Shown: positions 1 through 9,247, counted from the first letter of the stretch. The stretch is DNA of 64,000 bases from Marinobacter segnicrescens (GCF_900111555.1 NZ_FOHZ01000009.1:62001-126000); one strand, 5' to 3'. Notes: generated by a model not told the origin, from the sequence alone. Program-made: numbers and translations.

Positions 1-262
1 CCTGCCTTTGTGCAGGGGTGGGTTCATCGTGGCCGCCACTCTGACCTTCGCCCACACCCTGGGGGAATTCGGCGTCATCCTGATGCTCGGCGGGAGCATT
101 CCCGGTGAAACCCAGGTACTGTCCGTACTCATCTATGACTACGCCGAGGCCATGGACTACGCTGCGGCACACCGGCTGTCCCTGGGACTGCTGATCTTTG
201 CCTTTGTAGTGCTGGTGGCGGTGTACAGCTTCAACCGGCGCTTCGACGGGGTGCGGCCATGA
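1..262 (+). CDS. modB: Molybdate ABC transporter permease ModB, C-terminal part (cut by window edge)
   Basis: This is the last part of an inner-membrane permease that, with ModA and ModC, imports molybdate. The frame is open from the window edge, and the visible 86 or so residues contain the cytoplasmic coupling (EAA-type) loop, seen as AHTLGEFGVILMLGGSIPG, followed by one last membrane segment (LGLLIFAFVVLVAVYSF). The stop codon overlaps the modC start in an ATGA arrangement, so the two are co-translated. The loop closely matches ModB/CysW-type permeases, and the ATPase next door carries a ModC-type C-terminal domain, which fixes the substrate assignment. Only the start and the upstream modA are missing from view. 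Confidence 0.88.
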   Translation, partial: LPLCRGGFIVAATLTFAHTLGEFGVILMLGGSIPGETQVLSVLIYDYAEAMDYAAAHRLSLGLLIFAFVVLVAVYSFNRRFDGVRP

Positions 263-1341
263 CGCTGCAGGTTCGGGCCCGAGTGCAGCGGGGAGACTTC
301 TCGCTCACCATTAACGATACCCTGCCCAGCAACGGCATTACCGCCCTGTTCGGCCGTTCCGGCTGTGGCAAAACCACCCTGCTTCGGATCATCGCGGGGC
401 TTGAGAAACTGCGGGATGCCGAGGTCTCATTCAATGGCGAAGTATGGCAGGCGGGCCGCCGCAGGATGCCGATAAACCGGCGCCGGCTGGGACTGGTGTT
501 CCAGGAGTCCAGCCTCCTGCCTCACCTGTCCGTGGAAGCAAACCTGATGTATGGCTATCGCCGAACGACGGAAGGCCAACGGCGCCTCCACCCGGAAACG
601 GTTCGCCCCCTGCTGGCCCTGGATGATTTGTTGCAACAACCGGTTCACACACTGTCCGGGGGCCAGCGCCAGCGGGTCGCCCTCGGTCGTGCCCTGCTCA
701 CCAGCCCGCAACTGATGCTGCTGGACGAGCCCCTGTCGGCGCTGGACACGACCGCCAAGCGGGAGATCCTGCCCTTTCTGTCCGGGCTGTCGACCACTAC
801 CGGCGTGCCCATGCTGCTGGTGACCCACTCCGCGCGGGAGGTGGAACAACTGGCCGATCAGGTGGCCTTTATGGAACAGGGTCGCATCGAGCGCGTGGAG
901 CCCTTGCGGGAAGCACTGACACGTCCGGAATCGCCTCTGTTCAGCGACGAGGGGCCGGCAACCGTATTGCAGGGTGACCTTCGGGAGACTGGCGAAGGGC
1001 AGTGGCAGTTCGTTACACCGGGTGGCAACGGTCGGCCTTCGGTCGTTTTCCAGGTCAGCGGTCAGTCCAGCCACCATACCAGCCTGCATCGGCTCCGCAT
1101 TCTCGCCAGCGATGTCAGCCTGGCCCTGACCCAACCGCAAGGTATCAGTATCCGCAATATGATGCCGGTGCGGGTCGAACGCATCGAACAAAGCGATGAA
1201 CACCGCTGCACAATCAGCTGCCGGCTGGCAGACGGCCAGCTGCTGCTGTCACGGATCACCCTACAGTCGGTTGTAGAACTGGGGCTGGCGCCTGGGGATT
1301 CCGTCGTGGCTCTGGTGAAGTCTGCCGCGTTGATGGAGTAG
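259..1341 (+). CDS. modC: Molybdate ABC transporter ATP-binding protein ModC
   Basis: This 360-residue ATPase powers molybdate import through ModB. The Walker A (GRSGCGKTT, near residues 32-40), ABC signature (LSGGQRQRVALGRAL, near 133-147) and Walker B with D-loop (LMLLDEPLSALD, near 152-163) are all intact. After about residue 230 a C-terminal extension ends in a TOBE/Mop-like segment (ISIRNMMPVRVERIEQ), which in ModC binds oxyanion and regulates the pump. The length is usual for ModC. It starts inside the modB stop (ATGA) and is followed by a strong hairpin at 1348-1385, so it is probably the last gene of modABC. Molybdate supply suits the molybdopterin enzyme NasA encoded further along the window. 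Confidence 0.93.
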   Translation: MTLQVRARVQRGDFSLTINDTLPSNGITALFGRSGCGKTTLLRIIAGLEKLRDAEVSFNGEVWQAGRRRMPINRRRLGLVFQESSLLPHLSVEANLMYGYRRTTEGQRRLHPETVRPLLALDDLLQQPVHTLSGGQRQRVALGRALLTSPQLMLLDEPLSALDTTAKREILPFLSGLSTTTGVPMLLVTHSAREVEQLADQVAFMEQGRIERVEPLREALTRPESPLFSDEGPATVLQGDLRETGEGQWQFVTPGGNGRPSVVFQVSGQSSHHTSLHRLRILASDVSLALTQPQGISIRNMMPVRVERIEQSDEHRCTISCRLADGQLLLSRITLQSVVELGLAPGDSVVALVKSAALME

Positions 1342-1347
1342 GCATGA

Positions 1348-1385
1348 AAGCAGACATGCCCGGGTTCCTGCGGGCATATCTGCTT
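1348..1385. terminator. Hairpin between convergent modC and DUF4397 gene
   Basis: AAGCAGA-C-ATGCCCG (1348-1362) pairs with CGGGCAT-A-TCTGCTT (1371-1385), giving 14 base pairs with one mismatch and an 8-base loop. It lies between two convergent genes and probably ends transcription from both. The T-run on either strand is poor, so termination strength is uncertain. Confidence 0.6.
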
Positions 1386-1394
1386 CGTGTTGGA

Positions 1395-2798
1395 TTAAAA
1401 AACGGCCAGGTCATCCAGCAGGATCAGCCCCAAATCCTCGAGGACTGAACCGTTGCCGTCTTCACCGTCCCGGGCGACTACTGTATAGACACCACCGTTG
1501 GTCACAACAACACTGTCAGCGCTGATGGCAACGTTTCCATCCAGGTCCGTTACCCGCAGGTTATAGGTGCCCGCAGGAATGGCAAGGTAGTCGGTCACTG
1601 CCTTGTAGGGGACATCAGCCAGAGCCGGCGTGGCATTATCAATATCGAACTGGTCCTCAGGCAACAGGTAGATATTGACGTTACCCGCCTGGGTGGAGGC
1701 ATGCACCACGCGCAGGGTCGCCTGGGTGGCAATGCTGCGGACACTGTCTGCCAGCGCCAGGGCTTCGATGGCCGGATCACCACCCAGCAAACCTACCGCC
1801 AGGACCGAATAGCCCTGGCCATTGGTAAGGCTCAGGTCGGTATCAATCGCTACGACCGAGTTGTCTGCATTGGCGACGACCTTGACGTTATAGTTGCCGG
1901 CCGCCAGCACAGCATACTCGTCAAGTGCAGCCGACGGTGCAGCGAGGCCAAAGGTGATATTGGTCAGGGCAGTAGGATCGTCGTCTAGCAGCACATCCAC
2001 AGCCGGCGCATTGCCGGATGCATGCACCACCCGCACGCCAGCGCCCTGGTCCGCATCATAGATCTCGGCAACCTCAGCACCATTCACCACGATCAGACTT
2101 ACCGGGCTGGCACCATCCACAGAGAAGTTGGCCCCGGTGTTCTGCACCGCACCCACGAACAGGTCAGCGCCGGCCATCAGAGCCACATCACCGCTGTCGA
2201 ACACCGCTGTCGAGGCTCCGGCTGCGGTTATCTGGATACGGTAGTCACCGGCAGGGACTTCCAGGGGCTCGGCCACGGTTTCAAAGGCCACATCGGAAAG
2301 CAGCGGGTCTATCGCAGACAGGTCATTACCTTCGCCTGCAGCGGTGACATAGATATCGACATTGGGCGCATTGGGCGCCAGGTGGCCGATGCGAACCCGC
2401 ACCTCGTCACTGGAACTGAAGCCTGGCTCATCCTGGAAGACAACCGCATCGATATTCGCCACGGTATTTACCGCCACGACGTTGTAGCGAACGTTCTCTT
2501 CAAAGGCAAAATCCGCCGGCCCTATGACCGTTGCATTGCCTCCGGGCACAATACCCTCAACCGCAATCTCGTAACTGCCCACTTCCGGCGTCAGCACGGC
2601 AGCCTGTTTGTAATCGGCCCCTTTAACGGCCGCGTCGCCATTGACCAGGATATTCACGGGCGGTGCATCCGGTGAGGCGTGGATAATCCGCACCTCAGAA
2701 CGAACCACATCATCGGAACTGTCGGAGTCCCCGTCAAAGCAACCCGAGAGCGCCACCGCTCCCGCAACCACCATCGGTAAAACCACAAAACGGTTCAT
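1395..2798 (-). CDS. DUF4397-domain lipoprotein
   Basis: This is a predicted surface or periplasmic lipoprotein of 467 residues. Its signal peptide ends in a lipobox (VALSGC), and an Asp/Ser-rich linker follows. The rest is four repeats of about 100 residues, each opening with a variant of VRVVHASPDAPAVDIYVNG and containing a LAVPAGNYNVKV-like strand pattern; this is the DUF4397 beta-sandwich signature. The ATG at 2798 is preferred to the one five codons upstream because GAGGAG sits seven bases before it. Function is unknown: family members are secreted or anchored repeat proteins of environmental bacteria. It stands alone, convergent with modC. Confidence 0.8.
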   Translation of the reverse strand: MNRFVVLPMVVAGAVALSGCFDGDSDSSDDVVRSEVRIIHASPDAPPVNILVNGDAAVKGADYKQAAVLTPEVGSYEIAVEGIVPGGNATVIGPADFAFEENVRYNVVAVNTVANIDAVVFQDEPGFSSSDEVRVRIGHLAPNAPNVDIYVTAAGEGNDLSAIDPLLSDVAFETVAEPLEVPAGDYRIQITAAGASTAVFDSGDVALMAGADLFVGAVQNTGANFSVDGASPVSLIVVNGAEVAEIYDADQGAGVRVVHASGNAPAVDVLLDDDPTALTNITFGLAAPSAALDEYAVLAAGNYNVKVVANADNSVVAIDTDLSLTNGQGYSVLAVGLLGGDPAIEALALADSVRSIATQATLRVVHASTQAGNVNIYLLPEDQFDIDNATPALADVPYKAVTDYLAIPAGTYNLRVTDLDGNVAISADSVVVTNGGVYTVVARDGEDGNGSVLEDLGLILLDDLAVF

Positions 2799-3025
2799 AG
2801 CTCTGCTCCTCATCGTGCAGATATTATTGAAGACCTGAAAAAAGTGGTTCGAACCTGCACAGTTTCATTCCATGAACCATGCGTCAGAGCGATTTACGGG
2901 GAGGACACAAAAATGGATGCGAATGGTTTGACATTTTTTGACGCTTATTCCTGCAGGCAGCACACAACAGCCTGCTTATGTCATAAAAATGGCAACTCGT
3001 ACTTTCGATAATCATCGTAAGCCGT

Positions 3026-4723
3026 TCATGAAACCTGATTGATCAGGGTGACCAGCAGCACAAGGATCGCCAGCGCCAGCAGGCCGCCGGAACGTAAACG
3101 GGTGTCGGCGCCTACCGATAGCGCCGACACCTTGTCGGACCAGCGCTGGAGGGCTCTCCCGGCTGGGGCCGGTTGTGCACGAACTGTCCCGGAAGCCGGC
3201 CGTCGCGCCGGCCACAGTGCGAGCAGGTCGCCGGGAGGAACGGCCGGTGCGCGGCGCACCAGCAACGCCGCAAGAAAACCTGCCGTTAATGCCAGCCCTA
3301 TCGGTGCCAGTAGCGCGGGGTACTGGTAGGCTTTCGGCAGCCAGTAAGGCTGTTCCACCAACTCTCCTGCCTGCCAGGGCAAAACCCAGAACACCAACCC
3401 TGAACCTGCAACCGTCAACAGCCAGCCGGCTGTGCGCCAGGGGGGATTGGCTGCGGGCTCTGCCTGCTTGTGATGCAGCCATAGAAAACGCAATATCAGT
3501 AACAGGGTGGCGACGGCACCGGCGGTCATCAGTGGGGACAACCAGGTCGCCGTGACCATGGTGAGATGATCACTGGCCAGCGCTTCCTTCATGGCCAGTT
3601 TTGCCAGCGCACCGCTGGTCCATGGCAGCCCCGCCAGGGAAAAACCGGGCAAGGCCAGTAGCAGCCAATACGCCCACCGGACAGGGCCCGCGGCCGGCGG
3701 ATGCACTGCGGTAGACAGGAACAGCGCCCCCTTGGCCAGGCCATGGTGCAGGGCATAGAGGCCAATGATCGGCACGATCACCGCCGCCCGGTCCGGCGTT
3801 GCCAGTGCCGCGCCCACCAGCAACATCATCAGTCCCATCTGGCTGATACTCGAGTAGGCCAGTACCGCCTTGGTCTTTCGCTGGCAAACGCCAGCAAGCG
3901 CACCACCGAGCGAGGCCGCGGCCCCGGCAACAACCATCAGGTCGCCCCAGTCACCAGGCGTGGCCAGCCCCAGGGGCAAGGTCAGCACCCAACCCAGCAG
4001 ACCCGCCTTGATCATCGCACCACTGAGTACCGCACTCGCGGGCGTCGGCGCCACGGGATGCGCCAGCGGCAACCAGAAATGCAGGAGCGGCAGGCCCGCC
4101 TTGACCCCGAACCCGGTGATCAGCAGGCCGATAATCAGCTGGGCCTGTGGCGCCGTCACCACAGCGTCCGCCAACTCCGTCAGCAGCAGGCTGTCCGCTT
4201 CTTCCGCCGCCAGCATCAGCCCAGCCAGCAGCAACATCTCGCCGACGACCGCCATGGCCATATAAACCCGACCAGCCCGAAACGCCTCATCAGTTCCCTC
4301 ATGAACCACCAGCCCGTAACTGGCGAAGGTCATCAGCGCGAAGAAGCTGTAAAAACTGGCCGCATCGCCGGCAATCACCAGGCCAAGGTTGCCTGTCAGG
4401 GTCAGGCACCAGAACACCAGGAAACGCTTGAGGTTCCGGTTGTCCAGGTAACCGAGGGCGAAAACCCCGGCAGTACTCCACAGTACGGCTGTCAGGGTCA
4501 GGAAGGTACGGCGCAGGTCATCCAGCAGCCACTGGCTGTCCATCAATAGCCAAGGCAGCGACCACTGCCAGCCGGAGGTGGATACCAGCGCCAGTAGCAG
4601 GGCCGGCACCGGCAACAGCGGCAAGCCGAACCGGTGCCAGCGACCGGCCAGCGGCAGCGTCAGTAACCAGAGCAACGGCAGGCCCACGGCCGCGATGGCA
4701 AGAAACGGCAAGGCGGGCATCAT
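3026..4723 (-). CDS. Proton-conducting membrane subunit, NuoL/MrpA/HyfB-like (third antiporter-type subunit)
   Basis: This polytopic protein of about 565 residues belongs to the Mrp/NuoL/M/N proton-translocating superfamily. The broken-helix channel signature is visible as GVKAGLPLLHFWLPLAHPVAPTP, with the Lys before the loop, and a second conserved stretch reads KTKAVLAYSSISQMGLMM. The C-terminal 100 residues are longer and more charged than in MrpD and end in a last membrane helix (LLALAILVLLVTLIN). The chosen start, ATG at 4723, overlaps the stop of the upstream paralogue as ATGA; the same frame is open 40 codons further up, but that stretch is not membrane-like. It is the last gene of the Mrp-type operon. 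Whether it moves protons, Na+ or K+ cannot be read from sequence. Confidence 0.8.
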   Translation of the reverse strand: MMPALPFLAIAAVGLPLLWLLTLPLAGRWHRFGLPLLPVPALLLALVSTSGWQWSLPWLLMDSQWLLDDLRRTFLTLTAVLWSTAGVFALGYLDNRNLKRFLVFWCLTLTGNLGLVIAGDAASFYSFFALMTFASYGLVVHEGTDEAFRAGRVYMAMAVVGEMLLLAGLMLAAEEADSLLLTELADAVVTAPQAQLIIGLLITGFGVKAGLPLLHFWLPLAHPVAPTPASAVLSGAMIKAGLLGWVLTLPLGLATPGDWGDLMVVAGAAASLGGALAGVCQRKTKAVLAYSSISQMGLMMLLVGAALATPDRAAVIVPIIGLYALHHGLAKGALFLSTAVHPPAAGPVRWAYWLLLALPGFSLAGLPWTSGALAKLAMKEALASDHLTMVTATWLSPLMTAGAVATLLLILRFLWLHHKQAEPAANPPWRTAGWLLTVAGSGLVFWVLPWQAGELVEQPYWLPKAYQYPALLAPIGLALTAGFLAALLVRRAPAVPPGDLLALWPARRPASGTVRAQPAPAGRALQRWSDKVSALSVGADTRLRSGGLLALAILVLLVTLINQVS

Positions 4724-6219
4724 GGCCGATACTCCCGGTTCACCACCAGCTCCGCCCAGGAGAGTGGACTGAACGGCATGGCAGCAAACACGCCGATCAT
4801 CACCACCGCGGCGGCCGTCAGTACCGGCGGCCACAGCAGCCACCCCAGAGTCTCCAGGCGCCCCCAGCGCACCTCCTCCGGCCAGGCGTCAGACCGGGGG
4901 CGGAACCAGAGCCGATAGACAATGGGCAGGAAATAAGCCGCATTCAACAGACTGCTGGCCAGCAGGACCACAACCACCCAGGGCAGTTCGGCTTCCAGCG
5001 CTCCCAGCCCCAACGTCCACTTGGTGATAAACCCGGCCAGCGGCGGTGTACCGATCATGCCAAAGGCGGCGATGGTAAAAGCCACCGAAGTGGCCGGCAT
5101 GCGCGGCCCCGCGCCATCCAGCTCATCGATCCGGTGCACACCCAGGGTTTCCGCGTAGTTGCCGGCACAGAAGAACAGGGTGATTTTCATGATGCCCTGA
5201 TGGAGCAGATGGACCAGGCCACCCACCATGCCCAGGGGCCCCGCCAGACAGATGCCCAGGATGATGTAGGACACCTGGCTGATGGTGGAGTAGGCCAGGC
5301 GTCGCTTCAGGTCCTGCTGGAACAGTGCCCGCACCGATCCGAAAATAATGGTAAAGGCCGCCAGGCCGGCCAGGGGCAGCAAGAGGCCGGCCTCACTGGC
5401 AAAGCCAATGCCGAACACATCGCTGATCACCCGGACGATTCCGAAAGCCCCTGCCTTGACCACCGCTACCGCGTGCAGCAGGGCACTCACCGGTGCAGGG
5501 GCAACCATGGCCTGGGGCAGCCAGCCATGCAGGGGAAACAGCGCCGCCTTGACGCCCAGCCCGGCGACCAGCAGCACGAAGATTGCTGTCAGGGCCGGTG
5601 TCGGCGAACCCTCCACCACACCACCGGGTGCAAAGTCCAGGGTTCCGGTCTCGGCATACAACCAGGCCATGCCCAACAACAGCACTGCGCCACCACTGAG
5701 GGTGTAGATGATATAGCTGCGCCCCGCTCGCAGGGCCGTCGCCGTACCCCGATGAACGACCAGCGGGTAGGTGGACAGGGTGAGCATTTCGTAGAACAGG
5801 AAGAAGGTAAACAGGTTGCCCGCCAGCGCAATGCCGGTGGTACTGGCGACGCAAAGGCTGAAGAAACCGAAAAACCGGCTACGATTGGGGGAGTTCTCCA
5901 GATAACCCACTGCATAGGCGGTGGTGAGTAACCACAGCACCGAGGAAAGGCCCGCAAACATCATCGACAGCGAGTCCGCCTTCAGCTCGAACTCGATGCC
6001 CGGCAACATGGTAAATGACAGCTGGTACTCCAGGCCGTGAAATACCCCCCACACCATCACAATCACCAGGATCAGCTTCGCAACCGCTGCCCCCAGGTTA
6101 AGCGCTGTCCTCAGAACGTGACGCTCCTCGGGCAACATGAAGATAACCAGCGCTGCCACCATTGAGGTGGCCAGGGCCATAACCGGTAACCAGGGATTGA
6201 GCCAAAGGTCCTCAACCAT
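4720..6219 (-). CDS. Proton-conducting transporter subunit, MrpD/NuoM-like paralogue
   Basis: This 499-residue membrane protein has about 14 hydrophobic segments and the antiporter-family hallmarks: GLGVKAALFPLHGWLPQAM with the channel Lys, the following PAPVSALLHAVAVVKAG, and KRRLAYSTISQVSYIILG. It is closer to the adjacent MrpD-like gene than to the longer downstream subunit. The start codon overlaps the upstream stop by one base (TGATG), indicating coupled translation. It is the second of three antiporter-like subunits in this operon. In Mrp and complex I relatives each such subunit forms one proton channel, so this protein should add a channel to a large membrane complex. Confidence 0.85.
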   Translation of the reverse strand: MVEDLWLNPWLPVMALATSMVAALVIFMLPEERHVLRTALNLGAAVAKLILVIVMVWGVFHGLEYQLSFTMLPGIEFELKADSLSMMFAGLSSVLWLLTTAYAVGYLENSPNRSRFFGFFSLCVASTTGIALAGNLFTFFLFYEMLTLSTYPLVVHRGTATALRAGRSYIIYTLSGGAVLLLGMAWLYAETGTLDFAPGGVVEGSPTPALTAIFVLLVAGLGVKAALFPLHGWLPQAMVAPAPVSALLHAVAVVKAGAFGIVRVISDVFGIGFASEAGLLLPLAGLAAFTIIFGSVRALFQQDLKRRLAYSTISQVSYIILGICLAGPLGMVGGLVHLLHQGIMKITLFFCAGNYAETLGVHRIDELDGAGPRMPATSVAFTIAAFGMIGTPPLAGFITKWTLGLGALEAELPWVVVVLLASSLLNAAYFLPIVYRLWFRPRSDAWPEEVRWGRLETLGWLLWPPVLTAAAVVMIGVFAAMPFSPLSWAELVVNREYRP

Positions 6220-7682
6220 CAGCTACCCTCCTCGAAAGGCAGGCCCATGACAGACAACACCTGGTCACCAGCCAGCCCCAACCCAAGGGACAGCAGCGCC
6301 AGCGCCATGGGAATGGCTTCCAGCCGCCTGGGTGGGTGATGGAAATCGTCCTGCCCCGAGGCCTCCTGGAACGAGGCCCGGTAAATCCGGAACACATAGG
6401 CGGCGGACAGCAATCCGCCGGCCACTAACACCAGGGCCCACCACCATTGACCACTAGCCAGGCTTGCCTGCAACAGCAACCATTTGGCCGCAAAGCCTCC
6501 GCTGGGTGGCAAGCTCATCAAAGATACTCCGGCCAGGCCGAACGAAAACAGGGAAAAGGGCAGGAAGCGGCCAACCCCGGCAAGGTCCGCCACCCGGCTG
6601 CTGCCAGTGGACAGGATCAGGTTCCCGGCGGCCAGGAACATGGCCGCCTTGGCCAGGGCATGGCTGATCACCTGCAGGGTCATGCCCTGCTGGGCCTGTT
6701 GCGAGACCTGTTCCGACACCTGCCAGGTGAGTGGGAACAACAGGAACAGGTACCCGATCTGCGCCACCGAGGAATAGGCAACCACCTGCTTGAGCCTTGG
6801 CTGAAGACAGGCCAGCCAGCTCCCCCAGAGCACCGCCAAGGCGCCCAGCCCTCCCATCAGTTGCGCCACACCGTAACTGCCCTGAGGCTCGCCCAGTTCC
6901 AGCCACAGGCGGGCAGCAATGTAGAACGATGCCTTCAGAACCAGCGCAGAAAGTAACGCACTGACTGGAGAAGGCGCGATACCGTGGGCCGGGGGCAACC
7001 AGCCATGGAGAGGGAACAGGGCCGTTTTCAGTGCCAGGCCCGCCAGCATCAGCGCAAGGGCCAGGCCTGCGCCGGGCAGCCCGGTGTGTTCACCGGCCAA
7101 CTGCGCAACACCGCCCAGGGACAGGGTGCCAAACTGGCCGTATACCAGCGCTACCCCCAGCAGATAGAACAGGGAACCCACCAGGGCCGCCAGCAGGTAA
7201 CGCAAAGAGGCCCTGAGGGCGTCTGCCGCCCCACCCAGGGCAACCAGGCCTACGGCCGACAAGCTGATCAGTTCGAGCCCTACATAGAGGTTGAACAGGT
7301 CTGCCCCCAGCCAAACGCCATTGAGTCCCGCCCAGAGAAACCAGAACAATGGCCAGAAGTAGCGTTGCCAGGGTTTGTCCGGGTCAAGGTAAAAACCCGC
7401 GTGCAAGCCGCACGCGGTGGCCACTGTGGCGGTCATCAGTATGAAGGTGACCGCCAGGCCGTCGACCCGCAACTCGATGCCCAGGGGAGCCGACCAGCCT
7501 CCCAGCGGATAATAAAAACCACCTTCCTGCGCAATGGCGAGCCATAACAGAACCGCAACTGTCGCCTGCAGGGCCATGCCGAACCAGGCCAGCCGCCATC
7601 CGGCCCGGAAGTCCGCCAGCAGTGACAGCGCTGCCCATGCCAGCGGCGTAAACAGCAGGCCTGCCATCAACCAGGCCATCAT
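6219..7682 (-). CDS. mrpD: Mrp-type cation/proton antiporter subunit D
   Basis: This 487-residue polytopic membrane protein carries the MrpD/NuoN signature: LALKTALFPLHGWLPPAHGIAPSPVS reduced here to its key parts KTALFPLHGWLPPAH and SPVSALLSALVLKASFY, and LKQVVAYSSVAQIGYLF. The conserved channel Lys and the Glu in the LYVGLELISLSAVGLVAL helix are present. It directly follows the MrpC-like gene with an ATGA overlap, which is the usual C-D order in Mrp operons, and supports the subunit name. In the Mrp complex this subunit is thought to take part in H+ or cation exchange, contributing to pH and sodium homeostasis in salty habitats. Confidence 0.88.
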   Translation of the reverse strand: MMAWLMAGLLFTPLAWAALSLLADFRAGWRLAWFGMALQATVAVLLWLAIAQEGGFYYPLGGWSAPLGIELRVDGLAVTFILMTATVATACGLHAGFYLDPDKPWQRYFWPLFWFLWAGLNGVWLGADLFNLYVGLELISLSAVGLVALGGAADALRASLRYLLAALVGSLFYLLGVALVYGQFGTLSLGGVAQLAGEHTGLPGAGLALALMLAGLALKTALFPLHGWLPPAHGIAPSPVSALLSALVLKASFYIAARLWLELGEPQGSYGVAQLMGGLGALAVLWGSWLACLQPRLKQVVAYSSVAQIGYLFLLFPLTWQVSEQVSQQAQQGMTLQVISHALAKAAMFLAAGNLILSTGSSRVADLAGVGRFLPFSLFSFGLAGVSLMSLPPSGGFAAKWLLLQASLASGQWWWALVLVAGGLLSAAYVFRIYRASFQEASGQDDFHHPPRRLEAIPMALALLSLGLGLAGDQVLSVMGLPFEEGS

Positions 7683-7993
7683 GGGCGACCCTCGTCAGTC
7701 GCATCCCTCTCCAGGGACACGCGACCAGCCAGGTGGTAATAGCGCCGGATGAGCACCAGTGCCAGGGCCGTGGCTGCAATTGCCACCACGATACCCGTGA
7801 GCACGAGCGCCTGCACCACTGGGTCAGTGCCGTTGCGGTGCTGTGCCAGCCCCACCAGCATCAGAAAGGTACCGGACCCCATCAGGTTAAACGCCAGCAG
7901 TTTTCGCAGCAGGTGCTGCAGGGCAATGATGCCGAACAACCCGGTGATAAAAAGTACAAGACCGGTGAAGGCGTAAAACAGGTCGGGGGTCAT
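7679..7993 (-). CDS. mrpC: Mrp-type antiporter subunit C (NuoK-like)
   Basis: This small membrane protein of 104 residues has three hydrophobic segments, matching the NuoK/MrpC family in length and topology. The family pattern is visible in ALQHLLRKLLAFNLMGSGTFLMLVGLA and in DPVVQALVLTGIVVAIAATALALVLIRR split across the last helix, where DPVVQALVLTGIVV is the conserved stretch. It overlaps both neighbours by ATGA, and lies between the MrpB-like and MrpD genes as in standard Mrp operons. In the complex it packs against the antiporter-like subunits and helps form the ion path. Confidence 0.9.
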   Translation of the reverse strand: MTPDLFYAFTGLVLFITGLFGIIALQHLLRKLLAFNLMGSGTFLMLVGLAQHRNGTDPVVQALVLTGIVVAIAATALALVLIRRYYHLAGRVSLERDATDEGRP

Positions 7994-8685
7994 TGGTGAC
8001 CCTCCTGTGACTCCGGGGCATCATTTACCGGCGCTGCGACAAACAGCGACAGTAAAACCATGGCGATGGACAGGGTAAGGAACAATTCAATCAACAGTAT
8101 CAGGTATTTCGCCGTACCTGCCGGGTAGGCCAGGAAGGCATCCCCTACGACAGCGGTGACCAGGGCGACCAGCAGGAACACCGCAAACCCCAGGATCAGT
8201 CCTGCCCGCAGAAGGTAACCCGGCTGCAGGAAACCCATGGGCATACCTCCAAGCCTCATCAGCACCCCGGTGGCCGCAAGCACCGCCCCGGCCTGGAAGG
8301 CGCCACCGGGCTGGTGGGCGCCGGCCCAGACAAGGTAGCCAGCGACCAGCCACATCAAAGGGACAAACCAGCGCTGCAGGGCATCGAGCAGGGCATCATG
8401 GGTGCGGAAGGCCGGGTCTTCCAGCGAAGGCAGCCGGGCCATGGAAATACCGGCAATGGCGGCGATCACCAGAACGCCGATTTCCAGCAGGGTGTCGTAG
8501 CTGCGAAAGTTCAGCAGCACCGCCGTTATCGGGTGGTCGACACCGCTATCGGCCATGGCCTTGCTGACCTGCTCCGGCAATGAACCACCCACCGGGTTGA
8601 AGGCGATGGACCAGAGACTGTAGACGAGTACCCAGCCAAGTGCAGCGCAAAGTAACAGCAAGCTCACCAGCCCACGGCATTTCAT
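7990..8685 (-). CDS. mrpB: MnhB-domain subunit fused to an MbhE/MrpA-tail-like segment
   Basis: This 231-residue membrane protein appears to be two modules. The first 90 residues end in LLNFRSYDTLLEIGVLVIAAIAG, which resembles the MbhE or MrpA C-terminal tail, with a conserved Arg-Asp-Glu cluster. Residues from about 105 on (FVPLMWLVAGYLVWAGAHQPGGAFQAGAV split: LVWAGAHQPGGAFQAG is the telltale) are the MnhB domain, with the usual HxPGGGFQAG motif in the form HQPGGAFQAG. The same fusion explains why no full MrpA is seen. It is ATGA-coupled to genes on both sides. The assignment to MrpB is firm for the C-terminal half and inferred for the N-terminal half. Confidence 0.82.
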   Translation of the reverse strand: MKCRGLVSLLLLCAALGWVLVYSLWSIAFNPVGGSLPEQVSKAMADSGVDHPITAVLLNFRSYDTLLEIGVLVIAAIAGISMARLPSLEDPAFRTHDALLDALQRWFVPLMWLVAGYLVWAGAHQPGGAFQAGAVLAATGVLMRLGGMPMGFLQPGYLLRAGLILGFAVFLLVALVTAVVGDAFLAYPAGTAKYLILLIELFLTLSIAMVLLSLFVAAPVNDAPESQEGHQ

Positions 8686-8951
8686 CCCTGTTCTCCTTCC
8701 CGGGCATTGCCGGGACCACGCCGGAAATGGGCCACCGCGTCCAGCAACAGCACCCCGGTCAGGCCGGCACCGATGGCCGCTTCTGCCAGCGCGATATCAG
8801 GCGCTTGCAATCGCATCCAGGCCAATGCCATTAGCATTCCAAAGGCGATAAACATGACCACGGCACGAAACAGGCTGCTGGATGCCAGCACCGATACCGC
8901 CGTGATTACCAGCATTGCGGCCAGCAATCCATCCAGCAACCAGGCAGTCAT
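8682..8951 (-). CDS. DUF4040 subunit (MrpA C-terminal / MbhD-like)
   Basis: This 89-residue membrane protein has three hydrophobic helices and the motif LQAPDIALAEAAIGAGLTG, which marks the DUF4040 segment found at the C-terminal end of large MrpA proteins and as a free subunit (MbhD) in archaeal hydrogenase complexes. The acidic residues of this helix lie on the proposed lateral ion path. The start at 8951 is preceded by GGGAGG and overlaps the upstream stop (ATGA); the longer open frame beyond it is not membrane-like. Having this piece as a separate gene is what makes the operon resemble archaeal Mbh/Mbx modules. Confidence 0.82.
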   Translation of the reverse strand: MTAWLLDGLLAAMLVITAVSVLASSSLFRAVVMFIAFGMLMALAWMRLQAPDIALAEAAIGAGLTGVLLLDAVAHFRRGPGNAREGEQG

Positions 8952-9247
8952 GGATCCTCCCGGGTGACATCCCGTCCGGCGGCACGGGCAATCAGGTGGG
9001 CCGAGGTGGCGCTGGCCATCAGCACAACCAGCCATACCAACAGGATCTTCACCCCGTCACCAACCGTCGGCGCCGATGGCAGCAACGCCAGTGCAATTAA
9101 TCCGAGGCCGAGATTGTCCACCTTGGTCAGGGCATGGAGGCGGTCGCGCGTTTCGGTGAGACGGAACAGGCCCAGGGTACCGATACCGAAGAACAGGCAC
9201 CCGGCAACCAGCAAGGGGATCTGCAGCCATGGCAGAAGCTCAGCCAC
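8948..9247 (-). CDS. mrpG: Mrp-type antiporter subunit G
   Basis: This is a small membrane protein of about 99-101 residues with three hydrophobic segments and the MrpG pattern GIGTLGLFRLTETRDRLHALTKVDNLGLGL, read here through its pieces GLFRLTETRDRLHA and TKVDNLGLGLI. Two starts are possible. ATG at 9253 has AGGAGG directly abutting it, which is too close for a normal ribosome site, while GTG at 9247 lies six bases after AGGAGG, so the GTG is chosen. Either start lies inside the end of mrpF. MrpG is needed for assembly and activity of the Mrp complex in characterised systems. Confidence 0.85.
   Translation of the reverse strand: MAELLPWLQIPLLVAGCLFFGIGTLGLFRLTETRDRLHALTKVDNLGLGLIALALLPSAPTVGDGVKILLVWLVVLMASATSAHLIARAAGRDVTREDP

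Noticed and set aside
3701..4549. 282-codon open frame opposite the third antiporter-type subunit
   Set aside because: It is Gln/Arg/His-rich, lacks a ribosome site and is complementary to a conserved membrane protein.
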